This document shows, in pieces, positions 41,800-51,913 of a DNA stretch of 64,000 nt. The DNA lies in assembly GCA_009760855.2 (NCBI GenBank), contig WPIO01000054.1, positions 2,302,001-2,366,000 of the forward strand. The letters run 5' to 3'. Position 1 is the first letter of the stretch. Every line of letters starts with the position of its first letter. The notes under the pieces are model-generated. The model made no database searches. It was not told the DNA's origin and saw only the letters and a program-made list of their open reading frames with translations. This DNA comes from Cristatella mucedo (lineage: Eukaryota; Bryozoa; Phylactolaemata; Cristatellidae). The translations under genes were made by a program, and so were the position numbers.

Positions 41800-42660
41800 G
41801 TTGGCTACTAATTCGCGTCCTTGAGAAACCGTCTCGCTCGAGTTGCAACAGTGGGTTGTGCAAAATGGCCCACCCCCATCGCAGTGGGGCCTCCGGATGT
41901 GCGGCCGCAGAGACCAGCGTCTGTCGCTCCTGAATCGTGTGCACTCGGCTTAGGAAAAGCTTTGGCGTCGGCCTTCACTCGCGGCCTTGACACGCCATGC
42001 CTTTCAGCTAGTCGCCGCCGACAGGCTGGGTGCAGATTGCCGGTGCAGCCCGTGCGCGACGTTGCGCTGACGCACGCACACTGACGCACGCAAGCGAGAC
42101 CTCGAAGCGCCACGCGCAACGCGGCAAGGTTTGCAGACGCAAGCGGGCAGCGCTCGCGCGACTTTCGGGTGCTCCCGCGCCCAGCGCGCGGCGATCTCAG
42201 CGTAACGCGCGTCTTGACACGCGAACGTCACGTCCGAGCACTCGCCGTAGCCGCAGCAGACGCTGCGAGGCAGGTTAAGATATTTAGCTGCCCGGGACGC
42301 TCTGAGCTCCGCCCGGCCGCCCGCGAAATTGTCCTGGCTAGGCGGCGACTGCCGACAGCCTGCTGCTACCGCTGTCGGCTGCCGGAAGCCCGGCTTCGGG
42401 CAGCCGCACGGTAGTCGCGGACGTCGTCTGCGTCGCGGACGTCGTCGACCGACGTTGACAAAGAAAGACTGCTGCGCAGGCGCCACCCGTCGCGCGCTCT
42501 GCTGTGCAGAAATAGCTCCGCCGGAGGGAGCGGAAAAGACCGGTCCGGAAGAGCTAAAAGACCGGGGCAGGACCGGCACTTTGCAGGAAAAAGGCCGCCT
42601 GGGAAAGAAACGGCCGTCCGCGGGATCCGGAATGGGCCCAGGGTCCGGAATAGGCTGACG
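41800..42660. other. CpG-rich block
   Basis: Very CpG-rich. Arg/Ala-rich frames are open on both strands at once (for example minus 42004-42579), which points to composition rather than coding. It may be a CpG island. Confidence 0.35.
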
Positions 42661-43863
42661 AGCTGCAGTGTGCCGCGCTCACACGTGGCGACGAATAGTG
42701 TTTATTGACAAATAATTTTCCCGTCGCGTCTTGGAATGAACGTTTGGTAAGCTCTGGGGCCCGGCTTGGAAAAGCTTTTCCGTGCATTTGCGACAGCCCC
42801 CGTCTTGACCGTCGCAACTCGCCTCTCACGCACGAATTTCTGCCCGAGCGACTCACTGCCGCGGCCAGCCCACTGCCAGCTCACACTCCCGTCAGTAGTG
42901 ACGATGCTGCTCTCTCCGATGACTTAAGATTTTCTTCAAATAAATTAATTATAATTTAAATATATAATAATAAAACAGTCTCAGGAATCTCAATATGGAA
43001 TAATAAAACAGTCTCTTCCTGTTTCCGACGCACGAGACTTCACTTAAGGGCATTGAAAAACAAGACGATGGAAATCCGCTCGCATTTTCTCCGCGTATAC
43101 TGCTATATCCGCGATATATATCCGCGTATACTGCTCGCTGTACTGTTGCTGAATCTGCTCGCTATAGCCGACGAATGTGACTCGCTTTTTCTTTCAATTC
43201 ACTATTCACTTTTCAATTCACTACCGGCCAGTCCACTGCCAGCTCACACTTCCGTCAGTAGTGACGACGCTCTCTGGTGACTTATATCGCTCTCTGATGA
43301 CGTTACAGCTGACGAATGTGGCTCGCTCGCTTTCTCTCAGCAAAACGCATATTCACTAGAAGGAAGAGACCTAATTCGCTCAAGCTTCTACACAAGTACC
43401 CGATAGTCAGCGTTACTAAGCACAGTACGAAATGGCAAGGACTGGTCCGTCAGAACAATCCATCAAATCCTTCAGAATGCCTTCCTGCTAGGCTTTGAGG
43501 CGGGCGTGCGTGACTGCGTCGCGACTTCGAGCTGTCGGTGGCACCGAGATAGGTAGAATGCAGTCTCAAATGCAATAATACCAAGCATCCTACACATTTG
43601 TGCAACGCGCTGACAATGTGCTGCAGCATGCTACTACTAACCGTATGTTGACAGCGTGCTACGAACACTGAGCAACGAGTGCAACGAACCAGCTCGTGTC
43701 GTCACGTCGCGCTTCTTTTTCAGCCCAGCGAGAACTGCTTTTTTCTGCCTACAAAAAAATTAGGTTATCTGAGGACGCCATGCCAATTATTGTTAGCCGA
43801 GTGCTGCAATGTCAGAGTGCTGCAGGCACTGGCTCTTTTTGTGCTAATACAAATAAACAAACA
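42661..43863. other. Spacer with a 50-bp direct repeat
   Basis: 42876-42925 and 43226-43275 share ccactgccagctcacac, cccgtcagtagtgacga/ttccgtcagtagtgacga and ctctc.gatgac. A local duplication 350 bp apart. No gene recognised. Confidence 0.6.
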
Positions 43864-43985
43864 TTAGCTTATTTAGCCTCGTTTGTATATCGGCAGACGA
43901 GCTTCAGCGGCTATCGCCGCCGCTTGCAGTTTGCAATATAAAATCACCCACTGCAAGAATCTATTGGGTGACCTCGGTCATGAAA
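43864..43985 (-). mobile_element. SINE-B copy, 5' truncated
   Basis: Minus strand: gaggtcacccaatagattct, 'gcagtgggtgattttatatt', agcggcggcgatagccgctg and acaaacgaggctaaataagc. The tRNA-like head is mostly lost at the (AT)n tract. Confidence 0.78.
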
Positions 43986-44010
43986 TATATATATATATAT
44001 ATATATATAT
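43986..44010. repeat. (AT)n microsatellite
   Basis: A pure TA run between SINE-B and SINE-A. Confidence 0.95.
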
Positions 44011-44011
44011 A

Positions 44012-44148
44012 GTTCTTTTGTACAGCGCCCCAAGAGAACTTAATCTCTATTCAGGCGCTTTCTCATATGCCTCGGGGCTCGAGCCCAAGACCTCATCCAG
44101 ACCTTGATCTGGGCGAGCATCTTAACCGCTGGACGAAACCAGCTCGGC
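44012..44148 (-). mobile_element. SINE-A copy
   Basis: Minus strand: cgagctggtttcgtccagcg, gttaagatgctcgcccagat, gaggtcttgggctcgagccc, 'cctgaatagagattaagttc' and tcttggggcgctgtacaaaa. Its 3' end abuts the TA run. Confidence 0.92.
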
Positions 44149-44452
44149 ATGAAGTCCATGCATCTTGCCTCGGGGGATATCGCGGCCAGTTATATGCTAG
44201 TTGCAAGCAAACCGGTGTGATGGAACACATGCTTTTGCCTCTAACGTTGCTAATTATACCGATGTATAGCAATTGATTGATTTACGAATCTACCTTGGTT
44301 GACGTAACAATTACTAGGCAGCTTTTTAAAACCGCGTATTAACAACTCGTTCTAAAGCGCCGATCATCCCGCCTAAGTAATTACTCTTGCACTAGCAATG
44401 TCAGTTTCATGTTCTACCTCAGTAGTAGGAGAGACCCACAGTTGTACAAGTT
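44149..44452. other. Spacer
   Basis: Nothing recognised. Confidence 0.3.
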
Positions 44453-44731
44453 CATAATTTCTTACGTAACGACAACTACTCTCCTGCTGCCGACTACGGC
44501 ACATATTTTCCAGTGATCCTGAGACGCTACTTCTATGCAAATCACTACCTCAATTTATCTCCTGACTCTGCTATGCTTCCTACTTTCTCTTTGTTGCGTG
44601 AGATGAAGTCTGTTGGCTACCGAATGCGTGCCAAAGGCCGCTTAGGCTGTGAGTGCGCTACACAAAACTCTCATGCGTAACACCCACTTAGTCTTTATGG
44701 CTTTGAGGAGTTACAGACGGAGATACATTAG
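44453..44731 (+). mobile_element. LINE-B 3' fragment
   Basis: tttcttacgtaacgacaact, 'actctcctgctgccgactac', ttgttgcgtgagatgaagtc, ccgcttaggctgtgagtgcg and gagttacagacggagataca. Ends with a single ATTAG-like unit. Confidence 0.88.
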
Positions 44732-44749
44732 GAAAATTCAGAGATTGGA

Positions 44750-45030
44750 TTACCACAGTTTTCTGTACAGACTTTAAAGTATAGGTCCCACTTGAATTCA
44801 ATCTAGATAATACAATTTTCTCAATGGCTCTCACTGCATCTCTTGCCAATGCAATAGCTAAGCACGATCTGGGTAACTATTTGTACTTTATTTTATTTTT
44901 AGGCTTTTATTCTATACAGATTTCATACAGCTGTACCAGTGTAACACCCCTGGTACCACTTAGCACCTCAAACTATCTCAACTCCGTTACAGCTCGCATT
45001 GATGAAATTCGCTCTGGGACGGTATCTAAT
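44750..45030 (+). mobile_element. LINE-A internal fragment (RT palm region)
   Basis: It encodes ALTASLANAIAKHDLGNYLY and related residues corresponding to the stretch before and through YADDTQLY in the long LINE-A copy. A frameshift and replacement have destroyed the catalytic ADD. Both ends are truncated. Confidence 0.75.
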
Positions 45031-45889
45031 TTTTCAAATTAAATTAATTTTCTAATTAAATTAATACAAAACCCATCTCAACGATCATCAGAAAATTTCT
45101 TTGCCCGCGTGCCCTATCCTACTTACCTGACACTGACCTAGCGCAAAGTTAAATACAAGGGTTCTTGCATATTGGTAGCCTTAACTGTCTTCTTGTTAGC
45201 CACACTATGCTGACCACAACATGCTACTTGTTAAGTTTTTTTTGCACTCGTCTAGTCAATATTTTTAATTTATTTATTTTTCCTTGAATACGATAAAATT
45301 GACTGACATATTTTCAGTGATATTTTTATTTGTATTATCTCGTGCATCGTCTGCAAGCGCACACTCCGCCATTTTCCTTGCAAAAGGGTGAGTTTCCCTA
45401 AATAATCACTGCAAATGCCCAATTAAGTCTACATATTTTCAAGTGTCGATATTTTAGATGTGCATATGGTATATGTAGTGAGCGTATTTAAAATACTTAT
45501 ATATTTTCTATTTTCTATTTATTTTCTATTTTTCATTTCCCACTTGCAGTTTTCCGTTTTCCATTTGTATTTTCTATACGTTTGTATGTTATCGGAGAAG
45601 GATAAGCACGCCCGTGGGCAGGCGACTACCCGTGGCGGCTTTTACGACTTGCCCTTGAAGATCGACGAGCCGGAGCGATAAGACGCTCGTGCTTGTTTAA
45701 AAAAAACCGTAGCCTTCCATGTACGTCACGTCGTCTAGCATCGATGCTCACCGACCACTCGCCAACCGATTCATCTACTTAAGGCCTCTGTCACTAGAAG
45801 TCCAAGATCAGATCCGAGGACGCGTCAAAGGTCAGATTCAAGACCAGGTCCGAGGCCGGCTTCTTTTTCTGCTGCATAGCTACTTGACG
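45031..45889. other. Spacer, AT-rich; weak exon candidate
   Basis: At 45593-45681 the plus strand encodes EKDKHARGQATTRGGFYDLP then LKIDEPER and stop, preceded by a T-rich stretch. It could be a terminal exon, but the acceptor is poor and the family is unknown. 45795-45860 has a 36-bp near-duplicate (ccaagatcagatccgaggac, then tcaagaccaggtccgaggcc). Confidence 0.25.
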
Positions 45890-46075
45890 TACTTGCTCAC
45901 CAGGCCTTTGCCCACCGTCGCTCATCCACTCTTCAGGCTGCATTTGTTAAGCTGTGCCACTAAGCGACCTCAAATCCTTCAAAGATCTTGCACCAGCTCG
46001 TTTGCTCCCAAAGTTTCGAATTACTCCTTCCTGACTCTAGTCACTAACCCACCACCGTTGGCGACATTTTAAAAG
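45890..46075 (+). mobile_element. LINE-A fragment, decayed
   Basis: ttgctcccaaagtttcgaat and 'gcgacattttaaaagaagca' resemble the LINE-A coding end (gctcccaaagcctggaactc, acatttaaaaagaacttaaa). Confidence 0.55.
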
Positions 46076-46461
46076 AAGCAGAAAATCCACCCGCTCATCT
46101 GGGCAGATTTGCCGAGTCCGTTTAGATGAAGTTTCTTTCACTTTGAGGCTGCGTGCGCCTAAAACTTCGTTCGAAAAAAAGAGGCAAAGCCAGGAGCTTC
46201 GGGGGGCGTGGCGGCCTGTGCGTCTGGGGGGGGGCTTCCCACCAGCGCCTGCCTGCGGCAAACGAGAAGTGGCCGCAGTGACTCCGACGTGACGACAAAA
46301 CGACGCCGAGCACCAAGGGTGCGGCCGCTGGCCCACCCGATCGCTTCCGGACTCGGCTTCCACCAATTAGGCCAAGAGGTGGCAGCTGCCACTCCTGCCA
46401 CCTCCTGGCTACGCCTCTGTACTCTATCCTCAACCGATCGACATCCTTCTAAACTAGCATA

Positions 46462-46512
46462 CGCAAAGAGCCTGGAGAGAGATTAAGCTCTCTTAGGTGA
46501 TGTCGCAATTTT
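46462..46512 (+). mobile_element. LINE-A tail fragment
   Basis: gagcctggagagagattaag then ctctcttaggtgatgtcgca and TTATTAATTT. Confidence 0.55.
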
Positions 46513-46597
46513 ATTAATTTAGCTATTGGAATCATTTTTCTCAATCCACAGCAGCTGGCCAGCTAAGCCCTTCCTGCGGTTGCCGATATATCGCCAT

Positions 46598-46751
46598 GTT
46601 GAGTTTGCCCAGTGGTTAAAATGCTCGCCCTATCGAAGTTCAATGCGAATTTTGTAATGGCCGAGGTCGTGGGCTCGAGCCTGGAGGAGAGGCATATGTC
46701 ACGATCCACAATAGAGACCGAGGTATCTTAAGATTCTATACAAACGAATTA
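46598..46751 (+). mobile_element. SINE-A copy with internal insertion
   Basis: gagtttgcccagtggttaaa, atgctcgccc, a non-family stretch of about 25 bases (46633-46657), then gaggtcgtgggctcgagcct and a decayed tail (acaatagagaccgaggtatc, 'ttctatacaaacgaatta'). Confidence 0.75.
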
Positions 46752-47693
46752 CGTTATTATATTTGGCTGGCTTTACAAAGCCGTTCCTGCCCTTACCATG
46801 CGAACACTTTTGAATACTTGCGAACAACTTCCTTTAAAAGATAGAATAAATACTATTCCGCGAGGTCTCATCCACTCACTAGCGGCAAACGGACAGAAAT
46901 ACGTCGGCGTTCTACTGGAGCAGGCTACCGGCGATACCATTGAGGGAGGGGGGGGGTCGGCACTCTCAAAAGATGATTGGTTAGGAGGTCCACCATCCGG
47001 GCGGCTGCTCTCGACGTTAAAAGAGTGCAGTCGGTCGTGCTTGCAGCATTCTCGCGGAACCCGCCGACTGCGAAGCTAGCGACGCACGACTCCAGCTGTT
47101 AGTCGTCCGTGGGGCTACGCCGAGCCCGAGTGGCACACTTTGGAGCCGGAGACAGCAGACTGCACGCACTCCGCATCTACAAGACACCGACGGTAAGAAT
47201 GGGTCGTCGGCGATTTGATTAGCGTCCAAGACCGTTGTCGGTTAGATGCAATATGGCGCCGCCGTATATTCGCGGCTGGGTGGCGCTCTGCTGTCGGCTC
47301 GGGTGGGGGAGCGGGGAAAGACGCTCTCATTTAGGGCACTCGAATTTTGAACACAAAGCAGCCACGCAGAAGCGCGATGCTGCGATGACGTTACCGTCTA
47401 GGCTAGTCCCTGTTATCGCGTTTCGCGCGCGTCGGATCTTCGCGGGTCCTCGCCTATTGGGGGGGGGGGGGAAAGGCGGGGCGCGCTCTTCACGTCCGCC
47501 GCCGCCTTTCAGGTCGCCGCGAGTTCGAGTCGCTTCTGCTGCGGTCGATCCTCTCAATCGACTTTTCGCTGCAATCGTTGGCGATGGCCGCGATGGATGC
47601 ATCTTCGGCAGCCATGTCATGTGAATGAGGCATAATAAAACAGCTCTAAACCTTTTTTCGTTGATTTGACTCTCTGTATCGGTGCGAATAAAT
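46752..47693. other. CpG-rich spacer
   Basis: 47000-47600 is CpG-rich, with a G12 run at about 47460 and overlapping frames on both strands; no domain recognised. Confidence 0.35.
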
Positions 47694-47850
47694 CGGCTGA
47701 TTTGACAGCTTCATTTTGTAAAGCAGCTGAAGAGCTTTAGCGGCCATCGCTGCGGCTTGCAGTGAGACCTAGAGGTTCGCAGGAGAAAAAAAGGACTGCA
47801 AAGGACTGCAGGATTCGAACCCGCGACCCCGAGGTCGCGAAGAGCGAGCA
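47694..47850 (-). mobile_element. SINE-B copy, diverged
   Basis: Minus strand: cgcgacctcggggtcgcggg, ttcgaatcctgcagtcctt, 'gcaagccgcagcgatggccg' and aagctgtcaaatcagccg (terminal hairpin). A small duplication (aaaggactgcaaaggactgc) sits in the middle. Confidence 0.78.
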
Positions 47851-48069
47851 ATTGTAGTTGCAGCTGCGACTCTAAAGATTGGCTGGCCTTTTTTTATAGG
47901 AGCAGCAGTGTAATACAGCTCTGACGCGTACGCTGTAGCCGCGATGGCATCTTCTCATCATCTCATGAATAAAGATATATATATATGTGTATGTATGTAT
48001 GTATGTATGTATGTATGTGTATGTGCATAGATATACAGTATTGCATGTATATTTTTATAGTGGCAGCAC
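47851..48069. repeat. (TATG)n microsatellite and flank
   Basis: A GTATGTATGTATGTAT run at about 47988-48018. Confidence 0.85.
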
Positions 48070-48193
48070 ATGTTGGCTACCGAATGCGTACCGAAAGCCG
48101 CTTAGGCTGTGAGTGCGCTATATACAAAACTCTCCTGCGTAACACCCACATGGTCTTTGTGACTTGGTGGAGTTACTGACGGAGATACATTGC
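48070..48193 (+). mobile_element. LINE-B terminal fragment
   Basis: tgttggctaccgaatgcgta, ccgcttaggctgtgagtgcg, acacccacatggtctttgtg and tactgacggagatacattgc. It inserted next to the TATG microsatellite. Confidence 0.88.
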
Positions 48194-48690
48194 ATGCAGA
48201 GCGAGCAGCTGTGGATTTCTAAAAGGTACTTAGCTCACCTTGAATCTGGCGACTGTTGGCAGTCCAGTTGTTCCAATATTCCATAGCGACATCATAATGT
48301 AACCTTCGATCGAAGTCGCATGCCTTATGTCTTGATCGATATGCATTCGAAAGCAGCTGCCCTGCAACTATGCCATACTGGAATAAAAACTGCCACCCCT
48401 AATTAACTGGGTCGCACCAGTCGTCCTACGTATGGATGACGGAGGTGGATGACGGTTGGCCAAGAGCTGACCAACCGGCCAAGCCGTTAGCAGGCTTACG
48501 GAAATCAAGTAGTGACGTTAAGGCTCACCTGCTTTAGATGCGTAAAGAATAAACATCGTCTTCACAGATAGGCCATTTTTCTTTTTTTCAAAGGCTCACG
48601 TTTCTGCTGCACGCTCCTGCTTGACTGAAGTGATCGCACGATCGATTCGTCGCGGGCCCGACTTTACTCTGTTGGATGCACCCTCTATAA
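48194..48690. other. Receptor 3 upstream region
   Basis: No other gene. The frame is open upstream of the receptor ATG back to about 48621 but begins there without an ATG, so this is treated as intron/5'UTR. Confidence 0.4.
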
Positions 48691-48700
48691 TATTTTCCAG
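48686..48700 (+). promoter_or_regulatory. Putative 3' splice acceptor before receptor 3 ATG
   Basis: TATAATATTTTCCAG is followed 13 bases later by the ATG at 48714, equivalent to the sites before receptors 1 and 2. Confidence 0.6.
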
Positions 48701-48713
48701 TGACAAGGATCGA

Positions 48714-49841
48714 ATGGATCACGACGGCAACGACTTGGACGCACATTCAAACGTGGACGCGGTAGAGCCGCACAGCTATGAATTGGAAAGCGAAGCCTAC
48801 GAGGATCTTTGCGACAACTTCGGGAGTACGGAGTATGTTATTAGGTCCATGTGGATGTACGCAGGGTATCCGATACTAGCAGTTGGCACGGTCGGGCACG
48901 TACTGTCGGTGCTACTGCTTCTCGTCACCAAGTCGATTCGACAAATGCCAGTGTCCGTGTTCCTGCTCACCATGTCTCTGGCGGGACTCGTGTCGCTTTA
49001 CATCGGACTGCTGTCCAACATTGTCATGTATCAGTCGTGCCTCGTCACGCTGTTCCGGGACATGACGAGCGAGTTCGGCTGCCGGCTCCACGTTGCAGCA
49101 CTCTACGTGTCATTTCACCTTTACTCGTGGATGGAGGCTTGCATCGCCGTCGAAAGGATGGCGGCCGTCAGGTGGCCGCATCGCTACAGGTCCTGGTTTA
49201 CTAGGCGCAACAACTCGATCGCCGTCGGCGCCATCTTCGTGGCTCTGTGCGCCGTCAACTACGTCCCCTTCAGAGCGTTCGGATACCTGTACGGGTTCTC
49301 GTGCCAGGTCGTCGACGAGACCGCGTTCGGCTGGTGGCTCTACGTTCACTGCGTCGTCTACGTGGTACTGCCGGCCGCCATGGTACTCGCATCGAACGGC
49401 CTGACGCTGCACACGATGTGCAGCTCCAAGCTGAGCAGCAGTGTGTGCGTTCGCAAGGCCAAGCCCATCACGGCCATGATGATCGCGCTGAACGCGACAT
49501 TCGTCGTCACCGCCGGTCCTCTTCTCGTCGTCGAGCTGGACAGAATCGAAGGCAGCGCCGCCGCCAGCAGTATCATGGACATAGCTTGGTCCGGCTCTCG
49601 CTTGCTGGCGTACTTGGGAAACTCTCTGACGTTCGTTGTGTACTTAGCCATGGCTGCGAGGTTCAGGCGGGCCATGGGCCAGCTGGTGACGGGGACGAAG
49701 CGAAAGCAGCGTGATCTCCCGAGGAGGGCCGCCGCGCTGGGTGAACGGCAGCAGCAAAGTGCTCAATTTCATCGCCGAACGAGCTACTCGGAGACGAGCA
49801 GCACGACCTTGACCTACGACACGTCGGTCGGAGCAGTGTGA
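48714..49841 (+). CDS. Class A GPCR, lineage-specific paralog 3 (divergent)
   Basis: A 375-residue seven-transmembrane receptor. The acidic N-terminus (1-42) has Cys33 but, unlike the other two, no N-glycosylation sequon. TM1 is about 44-71, TM2 79-101, TM3 123-146, TM4 166-187, TM5 210-235, TM6 251-273 and TM7 288-313. Cys123 and Cys197 are the expected disulfide; Cys109 is kept. The TM3 end is ERM (147-149) followed by AAVRWPHRYRSWFTR. His62 at 1.50, Gly91 at 2.50, no Trp at 6.48 (TAGP) and TFVVY (306-310) instead of NPxxY are shared with receptors 1 and 2. The tail has basic clusters (KRKQRDLPRR) and ends SETSSTTLTYDTSVGAV, rich in Ser/Thr. Codon third positions are much more GC-rich than in receptors 1 and 2. 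It lies on the opposite strand and is more diverged. The start was chosen as the ATG just after the acceptor; an earlier in-frame TTG at 48621 is rejected. The ligand is unknown. Confidence 0.93.
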   Translation: MDHDGNDLDAHSNVDAVEPHSYELESEAYEDLCDNFGSTEYVIRSMWMYAGYPILAVGTVGHVLSVLLLLVTKSIRQMPVSVFLLTMSLAGLVSLYIGLLSNIVMYQSCLVTLFRDMTSEFGCRLHVAALYVSFHLYSWMEACIAVERMAAVRWPHRYRSWFTRRNNSIAVGAIFVALCAVNYVPFRAFGYLYGFSCQVVDETAFGWWLYVHCVVYVVLPAAMVLASNGLTLHTMCSSKLSSSVCVRKAKPITAMMIALNATFVVTAGPLLVVELDRIEGSAAASSIMDIAWSGSRLLAYLGNSLTFVVYLAMAARFRRAMGQLVTGTKRKQRDLPRRAAALGERQQQSAQFHRRTSYSETSSTTLTYDTSVGAV

Positions 49842-50254
49842 ATGTGCATTGTTTGCCTCGGGCAATCGAGTCGACGAACTCGAAGCCTGCTGCACGCCTT
49901 CCACCAGCTGAACGCTTTTCTGATAAGCCACCGCATTAACTCTAATTTCCCTTTTGCTCAGAAGCTGCTGCCCGAAAATTAGCTTAGAAACTGCTGCCCA
50001 CCGAGCGTATTCGAATGCTTAGTTACATGCAGTAATCAGTTTGAAGATTCGCTTGAGATAGCCGATGTAAAAGCAATTAAAAAAAATACTGCCGATGCAA
50101 TCGACATTCTTGCAAGACAAGAGTGTGGAGTTTGTAAGTTTTAAGTTTTTGTGGAGTTTTTAAGTGCATATGCAGTACTGAAAAAGTATGTGTGAAAAAT
50201 ATTTTTCATGATGCCTAATCTATCGGCTTAATGCTTGACGTTTTGCTACGAATG

Positions 50255-50260
50255 AATAAA
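50255..50260 (+). terminator. Possible poly(A) signal for receptor 3
   Basis: An AATAAA about 415 bp after the stop codon, in a plausible 3'UTR position. Usage is unknown. Confidence 0.4.
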
Positions 50261-50399
50261 TGCTTACGTTCTTAAATGCTCAGCTGATGTGGTCTGCACA
50301 TGACTTTTAGCTCAGTGCAATTCTCTGCGACTAGGCTTGTGTGTCAACAGTGATCTAGCAAGTGTGGCATCTCACCGACCCGTAAGGCTCACTGTCGAT

Positions 50400-50545
50400 C
50401 ACATTATCGACTTATTGAATAAGTATACAATATATACAAAAATATATGTATATACATTTATTTTATTATACATTACACGTGTATAATTTAATATACTAAT
50501 TATATACTAAAAATTATGATTATATATAGTGTTGTGATTAAGCAG
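50400..50545. repeat. AT-rich low-complexity tract
   Basis: TATACAATATATACAAA-type sequence; no gene. Confidence 0.75.
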
Positions 50546-50851
50546 AGTGACTGGTTGTTTCGCCCTAGCATTCTCTTTCGCGCTATTTTACCTTTCAGAC
50601 CTTGGCCTTGCCTGGATATCTGTAGCTGCACAAATACACTGCATCGCCACTGAACAGCTGCATTGCTGCAGCCAGTGAAGCTGGCGCGATCGACTTAGCA
50701 CAACTAGTGTCGAGCGAGGAGTGCTTTTACAAAAATGGCCATCTGTCAGCAAGTCGCTGAGTAGCTAAAACTTTTGACTTTCCAGATCGTCGATGGATCT
50801 GTGTGGAGTCGCATGCCGAGCCCCCGACAATAAAACGCTGGTGCTATGTCG

Positions 50852-50856
<5 letters not shown>
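50546..50856. other. Spacer
   Basis: Nothing recognised. Confidence 0.3.
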
Positions 50857-50922
<66 letters not shown>

Positions 50923-51085
50923 TCGCTCTTTCACTGTCTTTCCTCTATCTCTCTTGTCAATCTCTCGTCTCTCTCGTATCTCTCTGTCTCTCTCTCTCGT
51001 CTCTCTCTTCCCTCAACAGCTCTTTCTCTCCCTTCACCTCACTCGTATCTCTCTCTGTCTCTGTCTCTCTCTCTCGCTCTCTCTA
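50857..51085 (+). repeat. (TC)n microsatellite, long and imperfect
   Basis: A pure TCTCTC run to about 50918, then interrupted CTCTCTGTCTCTC. The Ser/Leu-rich frames across it are artefacts. Confidence 0.95.
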
Positions 51086-51569
51086 CCAGAGAGAGCTGTT
51101 GATTACGCTTCTTACGGCATTTGGGACGCACCTCATCCCCTTCGTTCGGCGCTCAATGGCTGCTCAGGGCGGCAAGTCTGACCGCAACGCTGGCGTTGCG
51201 CCAACGTAACTCTTCGGGGTCAAAAGGCCCTGGATCATCACCGTCAAGAACCCGCAGCACAGTCGCGTGGCGCCCGGCTTCACCCTGTTGAATCTGCTCA
51301 CGAAGCTAGCCGGCGCCGTATCGGCTGGTGCCGTAGCGATCCGTTCGATACGGCGCCTGCGATGCGACGACTGGGGGGGGTGGGGACACACACGCTCGCG
51401 TCTCGCACTGAGCGAGTCGCGAGCGCTCGCTCGACGCTATTGCAGAGAGACGACGTTGCTCGGCAACGTCGGCGTCTTCCACGCGGCGCTTTTTCCCTAC
51501 TGGGCATCTCAGGCATCCGATGCTTCCGGCGAATCCCATAAATAATAAAAAAAAACGTCTTGGCGGATT
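51086..51569. other. CpG-rich block
   Basis: Overlapping frames on both strands, a G8 run at 51373 and no domain. Confidence 0.35.
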
Positions 51570-51728
51570 CTACGCAGCCTCAGTCACGTACAGCGGCAAA
51601 AGAGCCCGACCGGCCGGCTATCGCCGCCGCCGCCGCCGCCGCCGCTCGCAGTGGGCAATAAAGGATCGCTCAACTGCTTCACAGTTCGAACCCGCGATAC
51701 CACGGTCGTCAAGAGTGAGCGCTGCACC
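51570..51728 (-). mobile_element. SINE-B copy with (GGC)n expansion
   Basis: Minus strand: gataccgcgggttcgaactg, cgatcctttattgcccactg, then GCGGCGGCGG repeats (51621-51645), agccggccggtcgggctctt and gaggctg-like 'tgaggctgcgtag'. The expansion replaces the usual agcggcggcgatagcc. Confidence 0.85.
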
Positions 51729-51770
51729 CCGCGGGCACCCGCTGGTGTGCAGCATCTCGCCCAGATAGTT

Positions 51771-51913
51771 ACCGAGCTCGTTTGGGGTCCAGCGGTTAAG
51801 CTGCTCGCCCCCGACCAAAGGTCAAGGCTGAGGTCGCGGGCTCCAGCCCCTGAGGCTCACGCGAAGCGCCTGAATAGAGATTGAGTTCTCTTGGGGCGCT
51901 ATACAAATAATTA
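51771..51913 (+). mobile_element. SINE-A copy
   Basis: 'accgagctcgtttggggtcc', agcggttaagctgctcgccc, gaggtcgcgggctccagccc, 'gcctgaatagagattgagtt' and ctcttggggcgctatacaaa, then AT-rich. Confidence 0.92.

Noticed and set aside
42004-42579. A 190-codon Arg/Ala/Pro-rich minus-strand frame
   Set aside because: Composition matches the CpG block; overlapping frames are open on both strands and no domain or splice context is seen.
48621-48713. Receptor 3 N-terminal extension from a TTG
   Set aside because: Not an ATG, and it crosses a good acceptor-like sequence. The ATG at 48714 gives a length and Cys33 position matching the paralogs.
50793-51209. Ser/Leu-rich plus-strand frames
   Set aside because: Produced by translation of the (TC)n repeat in all phases.
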